A stretch of DNA of 64,000 bases from Neisseria canis (GTDB taxonomy: Bacteria; Pseudomonadota; Gammaproteobacteria; Burkholderiales; Neisseriaceae). Every line of letters begins with the position of its first letter. Within the stretch, counting starts at the first letter, position 1. The stretch is taken from positions 124,001 to 188,000 of the forward strand of contig NZ_LR134313.1 of NCBI RefSeq assembly GCF_900636765.1, given 5' to 3'. This document shows positions 1 to 8,367 of the stretch, piece by piece. Both the position numbers and the translations under genes were made by a program. Below the pieces are notes generated by a model. That model did no database searches, had not been told where the DNA came from, and saw only the letters and a program-made list of their open reading frames with translations.

Positions 1-1
1 G

Positions 2-144
2 CACTATTACGAAGCGCGTAACCAGTATTTGGACTTTGCTTCCGCAAGTGTTCATGCCTGTCTGAAAAATATGAAGGCCGGTGGTTTGTATGGTTTGTTC
101 AAACGGCGGCGGCATGTGCGGATGTTAATTAAAGAAGGAAAATA
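2..144 (+). CDS. 3' end of an unidentified gene
   Basis: Frame 2 is open from the window edge to a TAA at 142-144 and encodes the last 47 residues of a protein (begins HYYEARNQYLDF, ends RMLIKEGK). The tail is basic (an FKRRRH stretch). A DUS at 56-67 is read in frame as ACLK, a pattern also seen in genuine genes of this window, which supports real coding. I do not recognise the family from this fragment. The upstream part lies outside the window. Confidence 0.55.
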
Positions 145-591
145 AAGAACGATAGGCTGCGTGTGAGCCTGCCGGGCGGAACCCGGTATGTTTACGGTGC
201 CGTTGCGGGATAAATCCAGCCGCCAACGACACTCCGAATAGAGCCATCAACTTCTTAAATTATTATTTGAGCGGTCTTCCGCCCGAAGCGGCGTTGTGTT
301 TAACGTCTTACGGCTGTAGCGGCTGCCATGCTCAAATTTTAAGTCAAACTTAATTACTGTGTCCGGCTGTCGGGCTTGGCGGCAAGCCGGAAGAAATGCT
401 TTGTAGAGTGCGTTTTTAATATAAAATAGCCTACCAAACCCTGAATCAAACTGGATTTTTATCATTCGGCGCGCTTGTGCTCTGATTACTCCCGAGGCTT
501 TCGGCTTGGCCGTTGCAGTAGCGGATACAGGTTTGGTATCAATCAATTAACCTGCCTGTTTTAAAAGCAGGCTTGCGGATTATATTAGAAA
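145..591. other. 447-bp gap before rluC, no gene recognised
   Basis: No convincing coding frame. A 99-codon minus-strand frame (247-546) has no ribosome binding site and no recognisable family. The stretch is GC-rich in parts and has hairpin potential, for example GGCTTG/CAAGCC around 373-388 nested inside CCGGCT/AGCCGG. It probably holds the rluC promoter and an untranslated leader. An unannotated small RNA is possible but unsupported. Confidence 0.4.
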
Positions 592-1578
592 ATGCCTGTA
601 ATTAGCAAAGACTTAGTCAACCATTTGAATATTTCTGAAAATGATGCGGGGCAACGCCTTGATAACTTTCTGTTTAAAGTTTTGAAAGGCGTGCCCAAGA
701 GCCATGTTTTGCGCATTATCCGCGCCGGCGAAGTACGTTTGAACAAGAAGCGCTGCAAGCCTTCCGACCGTATCGAAACAGGCGATATTCTGCGCATTCC
801 CCCGGTGCGCACGGCTGAAAAGCAGGCCCGGCCTGCGCAAACCGTGCCGGCGCGCGAGTTTGACATTGTTTATGAAGACGATGCCATGCTGGTGGTGAAC
901 AAGCCTTGCGGCGTGGCGGTTCACGGCGGCAGCGGGGTGAGCTTCGGCGTAATCGAACAAATCCGTCGCGCCCGCCCCGAAGCCAAATATCTGGAACTGG
1001 TGCACCGCCTCGACAAAGACACCAGCGGCTTGCTGATGATTGCCAAAAAGCGCAGCGCGCTGGTCAGGCTGCACGAAGCCATCCGCAACGACCATCCGAA
1101 AAAAGTTTATCTCGCGCTGGGTGTAGGCAGGCTGCCGAACAATAAATGCCATGTCAAGCTACCGCTGTTCAAATATACCGGCGCGCAGGGCGAAAAGATG
1201 GTGCGCGTGAGCGAAGACGGCCAATCCGCCCACACCATCTTGCGCGTGCTCAACCATTTTTCAGGCGCAACGCTGCACCGGATAGGCCTGTCTGAACTGA
1301 CTTTGGCGGAAGCCACTTTAAAAACCGGCCGCACCCATCAAATCCGTGTGCATATGCAGTCGCAACACTGCCCCATCGCCGGAGACGAGCGCTACGGCGA
1401 CTATCAGGCCAACAAACGCCTGCAGAAGCTGGGCTTGAAAAGAATGTTTCTGCACGCCGCGGAGCTGCACCTCAACCACCCGCTGAGCGGAGAGAAACTG
1501 CTGCTTAAGGCGGAATTGCCGAAGGAGCTTCAGCAATTCCTGATGCTGCTGAGCAAGGCTGAAACTGAGGGTTGTTAA
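592..1578 (+). CDS. rluC: 23S rRNA pseudouridine synthase RluC
   Basis: RluA-family pseudouridine synthase of 328 residues, which in E. coli modifies U955, U2504 and U2580 of 23S rRNA in the cytoplasm. An S4 RNA-binding domain is visible at about residues 18-75 (QRLDNFLFK, then the RAGEVRLNKKR region). The catalytic motif HRLDKDTSG lies at 138-146, with the nucleophile Asp141. GRTHQIRVH further on is the second family signature. The domain order S4-RluA and the length fit RluC. RluD is the alternative within the family. The gene is followed directly by a DUS-pair hairpin, so it is probably a single-gene unit. Confidence 0.9.
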   Translation: MPVISKDLVNHLNISENDAGQRLDNFLFKVLKGVPKSHVLRIIRAGEVRLNKKRCKPSDRIETGDILRIPPVRTAEKQARPAQTVPAREFDIVYEDDAMLVVNKPCGVAVHGGSGVSFGVIEQIRRARPEAKYLELVHRLDKDTSGLLMIAKKRSALVRLHEAIRNDHPKKVYLALGVGRLPNNKCHVKLPLFKYTGAQGEKMVRVSEDGQSAHTILRVLNHFSGATLHRIGLSELTLAEATLKTGRTHQIRVHMQSQHCPIAGDERYGDYQANKRLQKLGLKRMFLHAAELHLNHPLSGEKLLLKAELPKELQQFLMLLSKAETEGC

Positions 1579-1595
1579 ACCGCTCCCTATAAAAC

Positions 1596-1630
1596 AATGC
1601 CTGTCTGAAAAACTTTTCAGACAGGCATTT
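1596..1630. terminator. DUS-pair hairpin between convergent genes
   Basis: An inverted pair of DUS (ATGCCTGTCTGAAAA and its complement) separated by 2-3 bases, ending in a T run. It lies between the converging rluC and the membrane-protein gene and can terminate transcription in both directions. Confidence 0.8.
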
Positions 1631-1659
1631 TTAGGAATCCAAACCACGGCCGACGGGCT

Positions 1660-2103
1660 TTATCGCCAGACCAAATACAACAACCTAGCCAAAAACGCCG
1701 CTACCAACAAAGCCAATACCGCATATTCCATCCAGCGCATAAACCGCCCAACCAAGCGGTAACACCTGCGCGGCAAATAGCAAACCGCCACCTCGAGCAG
1801 CAATCTGAATCCGAAACACAATATCGCCGCAAACAAAATCTGCTCGGCCAAACCGGCAAACCGCACAACGCCGCCGAATTTACCGGGCACCCAAATCCCT
1901 TTTCCGGCATACCCCCGATAAGCATAAAGCATCGCCGCAGCAGCGACCGCAACATAAATCAATCTGCGCCTTAAAGACAAACGGTTTTCGGTATAGGTTG
2001 CATCCGCCGCCTGAACGCTCCTGTCCCATTTTGTCAACACAACCGTTCCCAGCACAATCAACAGCGGCATACTGATCAACATGGCCAACACCAGCAACAA
2101 CAT
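1660..2103 (-). CDS. Small hypothetical membrane protein
   Basis: About 147 residues with four hydrophobic segments: an N-terminal one starting MLLLVLAMLIS, then one around YVAVAAAAMLYAY, one around QILFAAILCFGF, and a C-terminal one ending LLYLVWR. The start at 2103 is chosen because GGGAAG (2110-2115 on the complement) sits six bases upstream. ATGs at 2109 and 2133 are alternatives. Any longer frame would run through a DUS hairpin and is unlikely. I do not recognise the family. It probably resides in the inner membrane. Convergent with rluC and divergent from the phosphatase gene. Confidence 0.6.
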   Translation of the reverse strand: MLLLVLAMLISMPLLIVLGTVVLTKWDRSVQAADATYTENRLSLRRRLIYVAVAAAAMLYAYRGYAGKGIWVPGKFGGVVRFAGLAEQILFAAILCFGFRLLLEVAVCYLPRRCYRLVGRFMRWMEYAVLALLVAAFLARLLYLVWR

Positions 2104-2161
2104 TCCCATCTTCCCTTTAAATATCAGAACCATTTGCCTGCTTAAAATTATAGGCAACACC

Positions 2162-2193
2162 AATGCCTGTCTGAAACCTTTCAGACAGGCATT
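2162..2193. repeat. DUS inverted pair in a divergent intergenic region
   Basis: AATGCCTGTCTGAAA and its exact complement separated by two bases. Unlike most pairs here it lies between two divergent gene starts, so a terminator role is not obvious. It could end short leader transcripts or serve only for DNA uptake. Confidence 0.75.
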
Positions 2194-2326
2194 TCCATCC
2201 GCCGCCCAACCGGTTGAAAACAAAAAGTATATAATACCGCCGAAAAACCATCTGACATCCCCCCGCAGGCACAGCGCAGCCAATCCGCCGCCCCTGCCCG
2301 TTCCCTACCACAACCTTACAACCGCC

Positions 2327-2980
2327 ATGCCTCCAAAACTGATTATTTTCGACTGGGACGGCACCCTCGCCGACACCACCTTCCCCATCATCCTAACCAT
2401 GCAGCACGCCTTTGCCGAATGCGGTCTCGACATACCGGCGGAAGCAGCCGTCCGCCCGCTGATCGGCAAAAGCCTTGCCGGCATCATCCACACGCTGGCG
2501 CCCGACCTGCCTGCAGAGCGGATCGAACACATCGCCTATGTTTACACCCGCAGCTACCTCAATCCCAACAATCAAAACATGAAGCTCTTCAGCGATGCCG
2601 TTGCCTGTCTGAACACATTGAAAACACAAGGCTACTGGCTGGCCGTGGCCACAGGCAAGGGCCGCACCGGCCTCAATCAGGCAATCGCCCAAACCGGCAC
2701 CGCCGGTTACTGGCTGGCCACCCGCTGCGCCAGCGAATGCCCGCCCAAACCTGCGCCCGACATGGTTTGGGAAATCTGCGACGAATTAGGCCTCACGCCC
2801 GCAGAAGCCTTGGTAGTGGGCGACACCGTTTACGATTTGGACATGGCTGCCAACGCCAAAGCCCGCGCCGTCGGCGTGGCCACCGGTGCCCACACGATTG
2901 ACCAGCTTCAAAGCGCACCCCATCTAGCCATACTGAAATGCCTGTCTGAATTACCCGGCTTTCTCGACACCCTGAAATAA
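2327..2980 (+). CDS. HAD-family phosphatase (phosphoglycolate phosphatase-like)
   Basis: A 217-residue haloacid dehalogenase hydrolase. Motif I is FDWDGTLAD with nucleophile Asp9 and acid Asp11. Motif II Thr lies in ATGKGRTG, motif III Lys in PPKPAPDM, and motif IV is GDTVYDLDMA. The cap inserted after motif I is alpha-helical, as in Gph-type enzymes. The ATG at 2327 is preferred over longer frames because motif I should be near the N-terminus and the upstream frame crosses a DUS hairpin. TATAAT at 2230-2235 is a possible -10 box. A DUS near the 3' end is read in frame as CLSE. The substrate is uncertain. Phosphoglycolate or another small phosphoester is an inference from the family. Confidence 0.8.
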   Translation: MPPKLIIFDWDGTLADTTFPIILTMQHAFAECGLDIPAEAAVRPLIGKSLAGIIHTLAPDLPAERIEHIAYVYTRSYLNPNNQNMKLFSDAVACLNTLKTQGYWLAVATGKGRTGLNQAIAQTGTAGYWLATRCASECPPKPAPDMVWEICDELGLTPAEALVVGDTVYDLDMAANAKARAVGVATGAHTIDQLQSAPHLAILKCLSELPGFLDTLK

Positions 2981-3073
2981 GGCGGCCAAACCGTAAAAGT
3001 TGCAGCGAAACTTTTCAGACAGGCATAAAGTCCCTACAATAACACCACTCAACTTATTGGATAATCAGTATTT

Positions 3074-4069
3074 ATGTCATACAAAATCAGCCGAGACAAC
3101 GACCAAACCCCGCCGATTGGCGACAATCCGCAAGAAAACTGGGAGCGCAACACCCTGCGCGCCGTATTGCTTGAAGCCTATAAAGAACAACGCAGCGCCC
3201 GCAATTGGCGCAACTTTTGGCGTTGCGTATGGGCTTTGCTCCTTGTATCTTTTATTGCCGCCATCATGAGTTCGTGCAATCCGAAAAGCGAACACAAAAG
3301 CAGTATGCGCAGCGAACACACCGCCGTGATCAACCTCGAAGGCATCATCGGCGGCCCTTACAGCGACCAAGTGGCCATGCTGCGCGACGGCATGGAAGCC
3401 GCTTATGCCAATCCGAAGGTAAAAGGCATCATCATCCGCGCCAACAGCCCCGGCGGATCGCCTGTGGTTTCCAATTCGGCGTTTAACGAAATCCGCCGCC
3501 TTAAAGCCGAACACAAAAACATTCCGGTTTACGTTGTAGCCGAAGATGTGTGCGCGTCCGGCTGCTACTACATCGCCGCCGCAGCCGACAAAATTTATGC
3601 CGACCCGGCCAGCATAGTGGGCAGCATAGGCGTGATCAGCGGCAGCTTCGACTTTACCGGCCTGATGGACAAACTGGGCATCAAGCGCCGCCTCTACACA
3701 GCCGGCAGCAACAAAGGCTTCGGCGACCCGTTCTCACCGGAAACGCCCGAACAAAAAGCCATTTTGGAAAAAATGCTGCAGGAAATCCACAAGCAGTTTA
3801 TTTCAGCCGTGAAGTCCGGCAGAGGTTCACGTTTGAAAGAAAAAGATTTTTCTGAAATTTTCAGCGCACGCGTCTATACCGGCGCCGAAGCGAAAACCGT
3901 TGGCTTGATTGACGATTTCGGCAGCGTGTACAGCGTATCCCGCGATGTGATCAAAGCGCCCGAGCTGGTGGACTACACGCCTGATGAAGATTTCAACCTG
4001 CTGCTCAGCCGCCATTTAGGTTCGGAAATCGCCGGCAAAATCGAGCAGGTTTTTGACCGTGTATGGTAA
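3074..4069 (+). CDS. sppA: Signal peptide peptidase SppA (S49 family)
   Basis: A 331-residue short-form SppA, a membrane-anchored serine protease that degrades cleaved signal peptides at the periplasmic face. A single transmembrane segment lies at about residues 51-67 (VWALLLVSFIAAIM). The nucleophile Ser162 is in CASGCYYIAAAADKI and the general base Lys214 is in AGSNKG, a spacing of 52 residues as in the Bacillus enzyme. The length matches the single-domain form rather than the double-length E. coli protein. No clear Shine-Dalgarno precedes the ATG. Confidence 0.9.
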   Translation: MSYKISRDNDQTPPIGDNPQENWERNTLRAVLLEAYKEQRSARNWRNFWRCVWALLLVSFIAAIMSSCNPKSEHKSSMRSEHTAVINLEGIIGGPYSDQVAMLRDGMEAAYANPKVKGIIIRANSPGGSPVVSNSAFNEIRRLKAEHKNIPVYVVAEDVCASGCYYIAAAADKIYADPASIVGSIGVISGSFDFTGLMDKLGIKRRLYTAGSNKGFGDPFSPETPEQKAILEKMLQEIHKQFISAVKSGRGSRLKEKDFSEIFSARVYTGAEAKTVGLIDDFGSVYSVSRDVIKAPELVDYTPDEDFNLLLSRHLGSEIAGKIEQVFDRVW

Positions 4070-4093
4070 GCAACGATTCGGCTAGCCGATAAA

Positions 4094-4130
4094 AAATGCC
4101 TGTCTGAAAAAATTTTTCAGACAGGCATTT
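4094..4130. terminator. DUS-pair hairpin between sppA and rnhB
   Basis: An inverted DUS pair with A and T runs on both sides, between convergent genes. Good candidate for a bidirectional terminator. Confidence 0.8.
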
Positions 4131-4166
4131 AAGTCTTCATAGCCAACCTACTTACATAAAACAATA

Positions 4167-4754
4167 TCATTCAAACAGCTTCCCCTGCGCCAACAAAGCT
4201 TTAACCGGCGCAAAGCCGCTACGGTGCTCCGGCAACGCCCCGTATTGACGCAAAGCAGCCAAATGCTCGGCCGTGCCGTAGCCTTTGTGGCGCTCAAACC
4301 CATATTGCGGATAGCGTTCCGCCAGAGCATACATCTCCGCATCGCGCGCCGTTTTGGCAAGTACCGAGGCTGCCGAAATCTGCATGATTTTGCTGTCGCC
4401 CTTCACCACCGCCTCCGCCTCAAAACCCAAATCCTGCGGAATCCGGTTGCCGTCAATCAACACATAATCCGGCGGCACATCCAAACCCTGCACCGCACGT
4501 TTCATCGCCAGCATAGTGGCATGAAGAATATTCAGACAGGCAATTTCCTGCACACCCGCCGAAGCCACACACCAAGCCACCGCCTGCGCCTTAATCAGCA
4601 AAGCCAGCTCATCACGCTTTTTTTCAGTCAGTTTTTTCGAGTCGGTCAAGCCCGCCAAGCGGCAATCCTCAGGCAATATTACCGCCGCCGCAAAAACGCT
4701 GCCGACCAAAGGCCCCCTGCCCGCTTCGTCCACGCCGGCCACCAGCTTTTGCAT
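4167..4754 (-). CDS. rnhB: Ribonuclease HII
   Basis: Removes RNA from RNA/DNA hybrids and excises misincorporated ribonucleotides. About 195 residues. The N-terminal [12 protein letters not shown] carries the first two metal-binding acids. [22 protein letters not shown] and KGYGTAEHL are the other family motifs. Three ATGs occur in a row. The third (4754) has AGGA eight bases upstream and is preferred, with 4760 as the alternative. A DUS inside the gene encodes part of EIACLNILH. Divergent from pyrH. Confidence 0.92.
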   Translation of the reverse strand: MQKLVAGVDEAGRGPLVGSVFAAAVILPEDCRLAGLTDSKKLTEKKRDELALLIKAQAVAWCVASAGVQEIACLNILHATMLAMKRAVQGLDVPPDYVLIDGNRIPQDLGFEAEAVVKGDSKIMQISAASVLAKTARDAEMYALAERYPQYGFERHKGYGTAEHLAALRQYGALPEHRSGFAPVKALLAQGKLFE

Positions 4755-4911
4755 CATCATTATCCTGTATCCTGTTTATCGTTTATTAAAACCGCCTATT
4801 GTAAACCCCTCGCGCGCCGCCGCAAAATCAAGCCCGGCAAAAAGGAAAACAACAAGCAAAAATCCTGCGCCAAACCACCAAAAAAACGCAGCCTTTACGG
4901 CTCGAAAAGCG

Positions 4912-4917
4912 TATAAT
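4912..4917 (+). promoter_or_regulatory. Candidate -10 box for pyrH
   Basis: A perfect TATAAT 39 bases before the pyrH start in the rnhB/pyrH divergent region. No good -35 hexamer is present at 16-18 bases, so this is only a candidate. Confidence 0.4.
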
Positions 4918-4956
4918 ATCGCCGTTTGAATTCCAAAAGCATAAGAGAGTACCCCC

Positions 4957-5676
4957 ATGACCCAAGCAACCAAATACAAACGCGTACTGCTGAAACTTTC
5001 CGGCGAGGCCCTGATGGGCAACGACCCCTTCGGCATCAACCGCGACACCATCATGCAAATCGTCAGCCAAATCAAAGAAATCACCGACATGGGCGTGCAA
5101 GTCGGTGTGGTTGTCGGCGGCGGCAATATTTTCCGCGGCGTATCCGCCCAAGCAGGCAGCATGGATCGTGCCACAGCAGACTACATGGGCATGATGGCAA
5201 CCGTGATGAACGCTTTGGCATTGAAAGACGCTTTCGAATCACTAGGCGTAAAAGCCCGCGTACAATCCGCACTCTCCATGCAGCAAATCACCGAAACCTA
5301 CGCCCGCCCGAAAGCCATCCAATATTTGGAAGAAGGTAAAGTGGTTATTTTCGCCGCAGGTACCGGCAACCCGTTCTTCACCACCGACACGGCGGCTGCC
5401 CTGCGCGGCGCGGAAATGAACTGCGATATCATGATGAAAGCCACCAACGTCGACGGCGTTTACAATGCTGACCCGAAAAAAGACCCTTCCGCCGTACGCT
5501 ACCAAACCCTTACATTTGACGAAGCACTGATTAAAAACCTGAAAGTAATGGATGCCACCGCATTCGCCCTGTGCCGCGAACGCAAACTGAACATCGTGGT
5601 ATTCGGTATCAGCAAAGAAGGCGCCCTCAAACGCGTTATCCTCGGCGAAGACGAAGGCACCTTGGTTCATAATTAA
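4957..5676 (+). CDS. pyrH: UMP kinase
   Basis: Bacterial UMP kinase of 239 residues, amino-acid-kinase fold, phosphorylating UMP to UDP for RNA and nucleotide-sugar synthesis. The N-terminal [20 protein letters not shown], and [16 protein letters not shown] segments are the family's phosphate- and UMP-binding loops. The length is typical. It starts the long envelope gene run, although a structured intergenic region and a DUF4424-like gene separate it from frr. Confidence 0.95.
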   Translation: MTQATKYKRVLLKLSGEALMGNDPFGINRDTIMQIVSQIKEITDMGVQVGVVVGGGNIFRGVSAQAGSMDRATADYMGMMATVMNALALKDAFESLGVKARVQSALSMQQITETYARPKAIQYLEEGKVVIFAAGTGNPFFTTDTAAALRGAEMNCDIMMKATNVDGVYNADPKKDPSAVRYQTLTFDEALIKNLKVMDATAFALCRERKLNIVVFGISKEGALKRVILGEDEGTLVHN

Positions 5677-5684
5677 CTGCCGGC

Positions 5685-5760
5685 CGGTTACACAACGGTG
5701 GGATTTCATACCGAACTGCAATTTATAAGGCAGCAGATGAAATTTCACACCGGCAAACCG
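5685..5760. repeat. Large nested stem-loop downstream of pyrH
   Basis: A layered inverted repeat: CGGTT/AACCG outermost, then CGGTG/CACACCG, then ATTTCAT/ATGAAAT, then CTGC/GCAG around an AT-rich loop (5711-5732). It starts eight bases after the pyrH stop. There is no T run, so it is more likely an mRNA-stabilising or regulatory structure, or an extragenic palindrome, than a terminator. Confidence 0.6.
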
Positions 5761-5763
5761 TAA

Positions 5764-5796
5764 AGAGCGTGTCGTCAGATACATACGGCACGCTCT
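5764..5796 (+). terminator. Hairpin after pyrH
   Basis: AGAGCGTG (5764-5771) pairs perfectly with CACGCTCT (5789-5796) around a 17-base loop. There is no T tract, so it would be a weak terminator or processing site. Confidence 0.4.
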
Positions 5797-5891
5797 AAAC
5801 TTACACAGCAACACCTTGATTCATTTAAATTAAAATAAACGATATCCGCCATACGGCTGCGCCCAACAGATATTTACAAACAGGAAATACC

Positions 5892-6872
5892 ATGAGGATA
5901 CGCCTGCTACTTGCCGCATCACTAATGACACCGCTTATTGGGCAGGCCAACGACAGCTCCAGCTTTATCGGCACAGGCGGCATTGAATATCTGAAAAACC
6001 CGCACATCAGTATGCTGAGCGAAGATTTATATATCAGCAAACAACAAATCCGCGTGGCTTACCAGCTCAAAAATCAAAGCAAACAGGATATCCACGAAAC
6101 CATACTGTTTCCCCTACCGATATTGGAGCGCTTTTACGATAGTGATTTTGCCGATACGGCCGCACTTGTTAAAAGCTTTAAAGTTCAAGTTAACGGCCAA
6201 AATTTACAGCCCGACATCCATGTGCGCGCCTTCATGCATCCGCATACCCCTCAAGGCGCCAAAACCGGCAAGCCGGTTGATGTAACCGAATCACTGAAAA
6301 AATGCGGCTTCAGCGATACGGAATTGATGGCTCCCTGGACTGAACACCCCCCCAACCTGCAACTATATGAAAAACTAAGCCGGTGCGATAATCCGAAAAT
6401 ACGCAAATTAACAGCTGCCCGCAATCCGCAAGAAGACACCTCCGAGATTTCCCCATGGGCCTCGCAAATCATTTACAGCTGGCGGCAAACTTTTAAAGCA
6501 GGCTCAATAACCGAGGTTAAGCACCAATACACCCCGCTGGTAGGCAGCAGCGTTCACTTCGATGCACGAAAAAATAAAGAAAACGCCTTTTATACCTCCT
6601 ACTGTATTGATGACAATTTCCGCCGTAAAATGAAAGCCGGTGGAAAAAATTATCCGGCCCACCGCGCATTAAGCTATATACTGACAACCGGTGCCAACTG
6701 GGCGGGGCCCATCGGTAGATTCACGCTCACCATCGAGCGCGATCCCAACGAATTGGTATCGCTATGCTGGGATAAATCACTGAAAAAAGTCGGTGCAAAC
6801 CACTTCCGTGCCGTTAAACACCATTTCACACCCACACGGGATTTAGACATTATATTTGCCGAAGGCATCTAA
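5892..6872 (+). CDS. DUF4424-like secreted protein
   Basis: 326 residues with a signal peptide (MRIRLLLAASLMTPLIGQA, cleavage probably after GQA). The mature start (NDSSSFIGTGGIEYLKN) followed by SEDLYISKQQIRVAYQLKNQSKQDI and FPLPIL resembles the DUF4424 family, in which a beta-rich domain follows a signal peptide. The function of that family is unknown. The C-terminal part contains FTLTIERDPNELVSLCWD. Location is probably periplasmic. It lies between pyrH and frr, a position usually without an extra gene in related clusters, and is separated from pyrH by hairpins, so it probably has its own promoter. Confidence 0.6.
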   Translation: MRIRLLLAASLMTPLIGQANDSSSFIGTGGIEYLKNPHISMLSEDLYISKQQIRVAYQLKNQSKQDIHETILFPLPILERFYDSDFADTAALVKSFKVQVNGQNLQPDIHVRAFMHPHTPQGAKTGKPVDVTESLKKCGFSDTELMAPWTEHPPNLQLYEKLSRCDNPKIRKLTAARNPQEDTSEISPWASQIIYSWRQTFKAGSITEVKHQYTPLVGSSVHFDARKNKENAFYTSYCIDDNFRRKMKAGGKNYPAHRALSYILTTGANWAGPIGRFTLTIERDPNELVSLCWDKSLKKVGANHFRAVKHHFTPTRDLDIIFAEGI

Positions 6873-7008
6873 CCGCGGCTAGAATAAGCCGATTAACACA
6901 AACAGCCGGATATACCGACGCAGCCGAACCTGCATCCTATCCGTCCCTTCCATTCCCTCCCGGCCTTACGGTTGGGCAAATTTAAGCATTTTTTAAAGAG
7001 AACCCGAT

Positions 7009-7566
7009 ATGATTAATGACATTCAAAAAAGCGCCGAAAGCAAAATGCAGAAATCTTTGGAAGTATTGAAAGACAACCTGGCCAAAGTACGCACCGGCCG
7101 CGCCCATACCGGCCTGCTCGACCAAGTGGACGTTGAATATTACGGCAGCCCCGTACCTGTAAGCCAAGTAGCCAATGTTACCCTGCTCGACGCGCGCACC
7201 ATCGGCGTGAAAGTGTATGAAAGCAATATGGCCGCCGCAGTAGAAAAAGCCATCCGCGATTCCAACCTCGGCCTGAACCCTGCCGCCATGGGCGATGTCA
7301 TCCGCGTACCCATGCCCATGCTCACGGAAGAGCGCCGCAAAGATTTGATTAAAGTGGTGCGCGGCGAAGTGGAAGAAGGCCGTGTCGCCATCCGCAATGT
7401 GCGCCGCGATGCCAACACCGAAATCAAAAACTTGCTGAAAGACAAAGAAATCTCGGAAGATGAAGCGCGCCGCGCCGAAGAAGCCATTCAAAAGCTGACC
7501 GACAAATATATCGCCGAAACCGATAAAACGCTCGCAGCCAAAGAAGAAGACCTGATGGCTGTTTAA
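7009..7566 (+). CDS. frr: Ribosome recycling factor
   Basis: 185 residues, the standard RRF length. It splits post-termination ribosomes together with EF-G. It starts [21 protein letters not shown] and has the conserved [12 protein letters not shown] and [18 protein letters not shown] segments, with a helical C-terminus rich in charged residues. AAAGAGAA precedes the ATG. A degenerate DUS follows the stop, then uppS. Confidence 0.96.
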   Translation: MINDIQKSAESKMQKSLEVLKDNLAKVRTGRAHTGLLDQVDVEYYGSPVPVSQVANVTLLDARTIGVKVYESNMAAAVEKAIRDSNLGLNPAAMGDVIRVPMPMLTEERRKDLIKVVRGEVEEGRVAIRNVRRDANTEIKNLLKDKEISEDEARRAEEAIQKLTDKYIAETDKTLAAKEEDLMAV

Positions 7567-7617
7567 GCCGCTTATTCCAATCCCTTTTCAGACAGGCCTG
7601 CCTGAAGGAGCGCCACC

Positions 7618-8364
7618 GTGAAGAGCAGCACCCAAACCATTCTGGAATATACTCAGATTCCCCGCCACATCGCCATCATTATGGATGGTAACGGCCGCTG
7701 GGCAAAAAAGCGTCTGCTGCCCCGGGTAATGGGGCACCAGCGGGGGCTTAAGGCCTTAGAAAACCTATGTAAAGAATGCGCCCGGCTGGGTGTTCAATAT
7801 CTGACCGTTTTCGCGTTTTCCACCGAAAATTGGCGCAGGCCTGAAGAAGAAGTGTCTTTCTTGATGGGTTTGTTTTTGCAGGCATTGAAGAAAAAAGTGC
7901 AAAAAATGCACAAACACGGCTTGCGTCTGAAAGTGATTGGGGAGCGCAGCCACTTCAATGCCGAAATCCGTCAAGGCATTGAAGAAGCGGAAGCGCTTAC
8001 CTCAGGCAACACCGGCCTCACACTGGTTGTAGCCGCCGATTACGGCGGCCGCTGGGATATTCTTCAGGCAGCCAACAAAGCCTTAAAAGCAGGCAAAACC
8101 GAGCTGACCGAAGCCGACCTGGCCGAGCATCTGATGCTGGCGGAAGCTCCCGAACCGGATTTATTCATCCGAACCGGCGGCGAAACCCGAATCAGCAACT
8201 TCCTGCTTTGGCAAATGGCCTATGCCGAATTTTATTTCACCGAAACATTGTGGCCGGATTTTGATTCCGACGCATTCAACGCAGCCATTGCCTCATTTCA
8301 AAAGCGCGAGCGTCGGTTCGGCCGAACGTCAGAGCAATTACCGGCAGACCAGCAACGGAATTAA
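7618..8364 (+). CDS. uppS: Undecaprenyl diphosphate synthase (GTG start)
   Basis: cis-Prenyltransferase of 248 residues making the C55 lipid carrier for peptidoglycan and surface glycans from FPP and IPP. IIMDGNGRWAKKR near residue 20 contains the catalytic Asp23. VFAFSTENWRR and FIRTGGETRISNFLLWQ are the other conserved regions. The start is GTG at 7618, with AAGGAG eight bases upstream. It is three bases from cdsA, so the two are almost certainly cotranscribed. Confidence 0.95.
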   Translation: MKSSTQTILEYTQIPRHIAIIMDGNGRWAKKRLLPRVMGHQRGLKALENLCKECARLGVQYLTVFAFSTENWRRPEEEVSFLMGLFLQALKKKVQKMHKHGLRLKVIGERSHFNAEIRQGIEEAEALTSGNTGLTLVVAADYGGRWDILQAANKALKAGKTELTEADLAEHLMLAEAPEPDLFIRTGGETRISNFLLWQMAYAEFYFTETLWPDFDSDAFNAAIASFQKRERRFGRTSEQLPADQQRN

Positions 8365-8367
8365 ACC

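Noticed and set aside
145..591. RNase P RNA or an rne leader in the gap before rluC
   Set aside because: The universally conserved RNase P RNA segments are not present, and no rne start lies next to it.
3000..3269. 89-codon frame overlapping the start of sppA
   Set aside because: It starts just upstream of a DUS and overlaps the strongly supported sppA frame; no motif seen.
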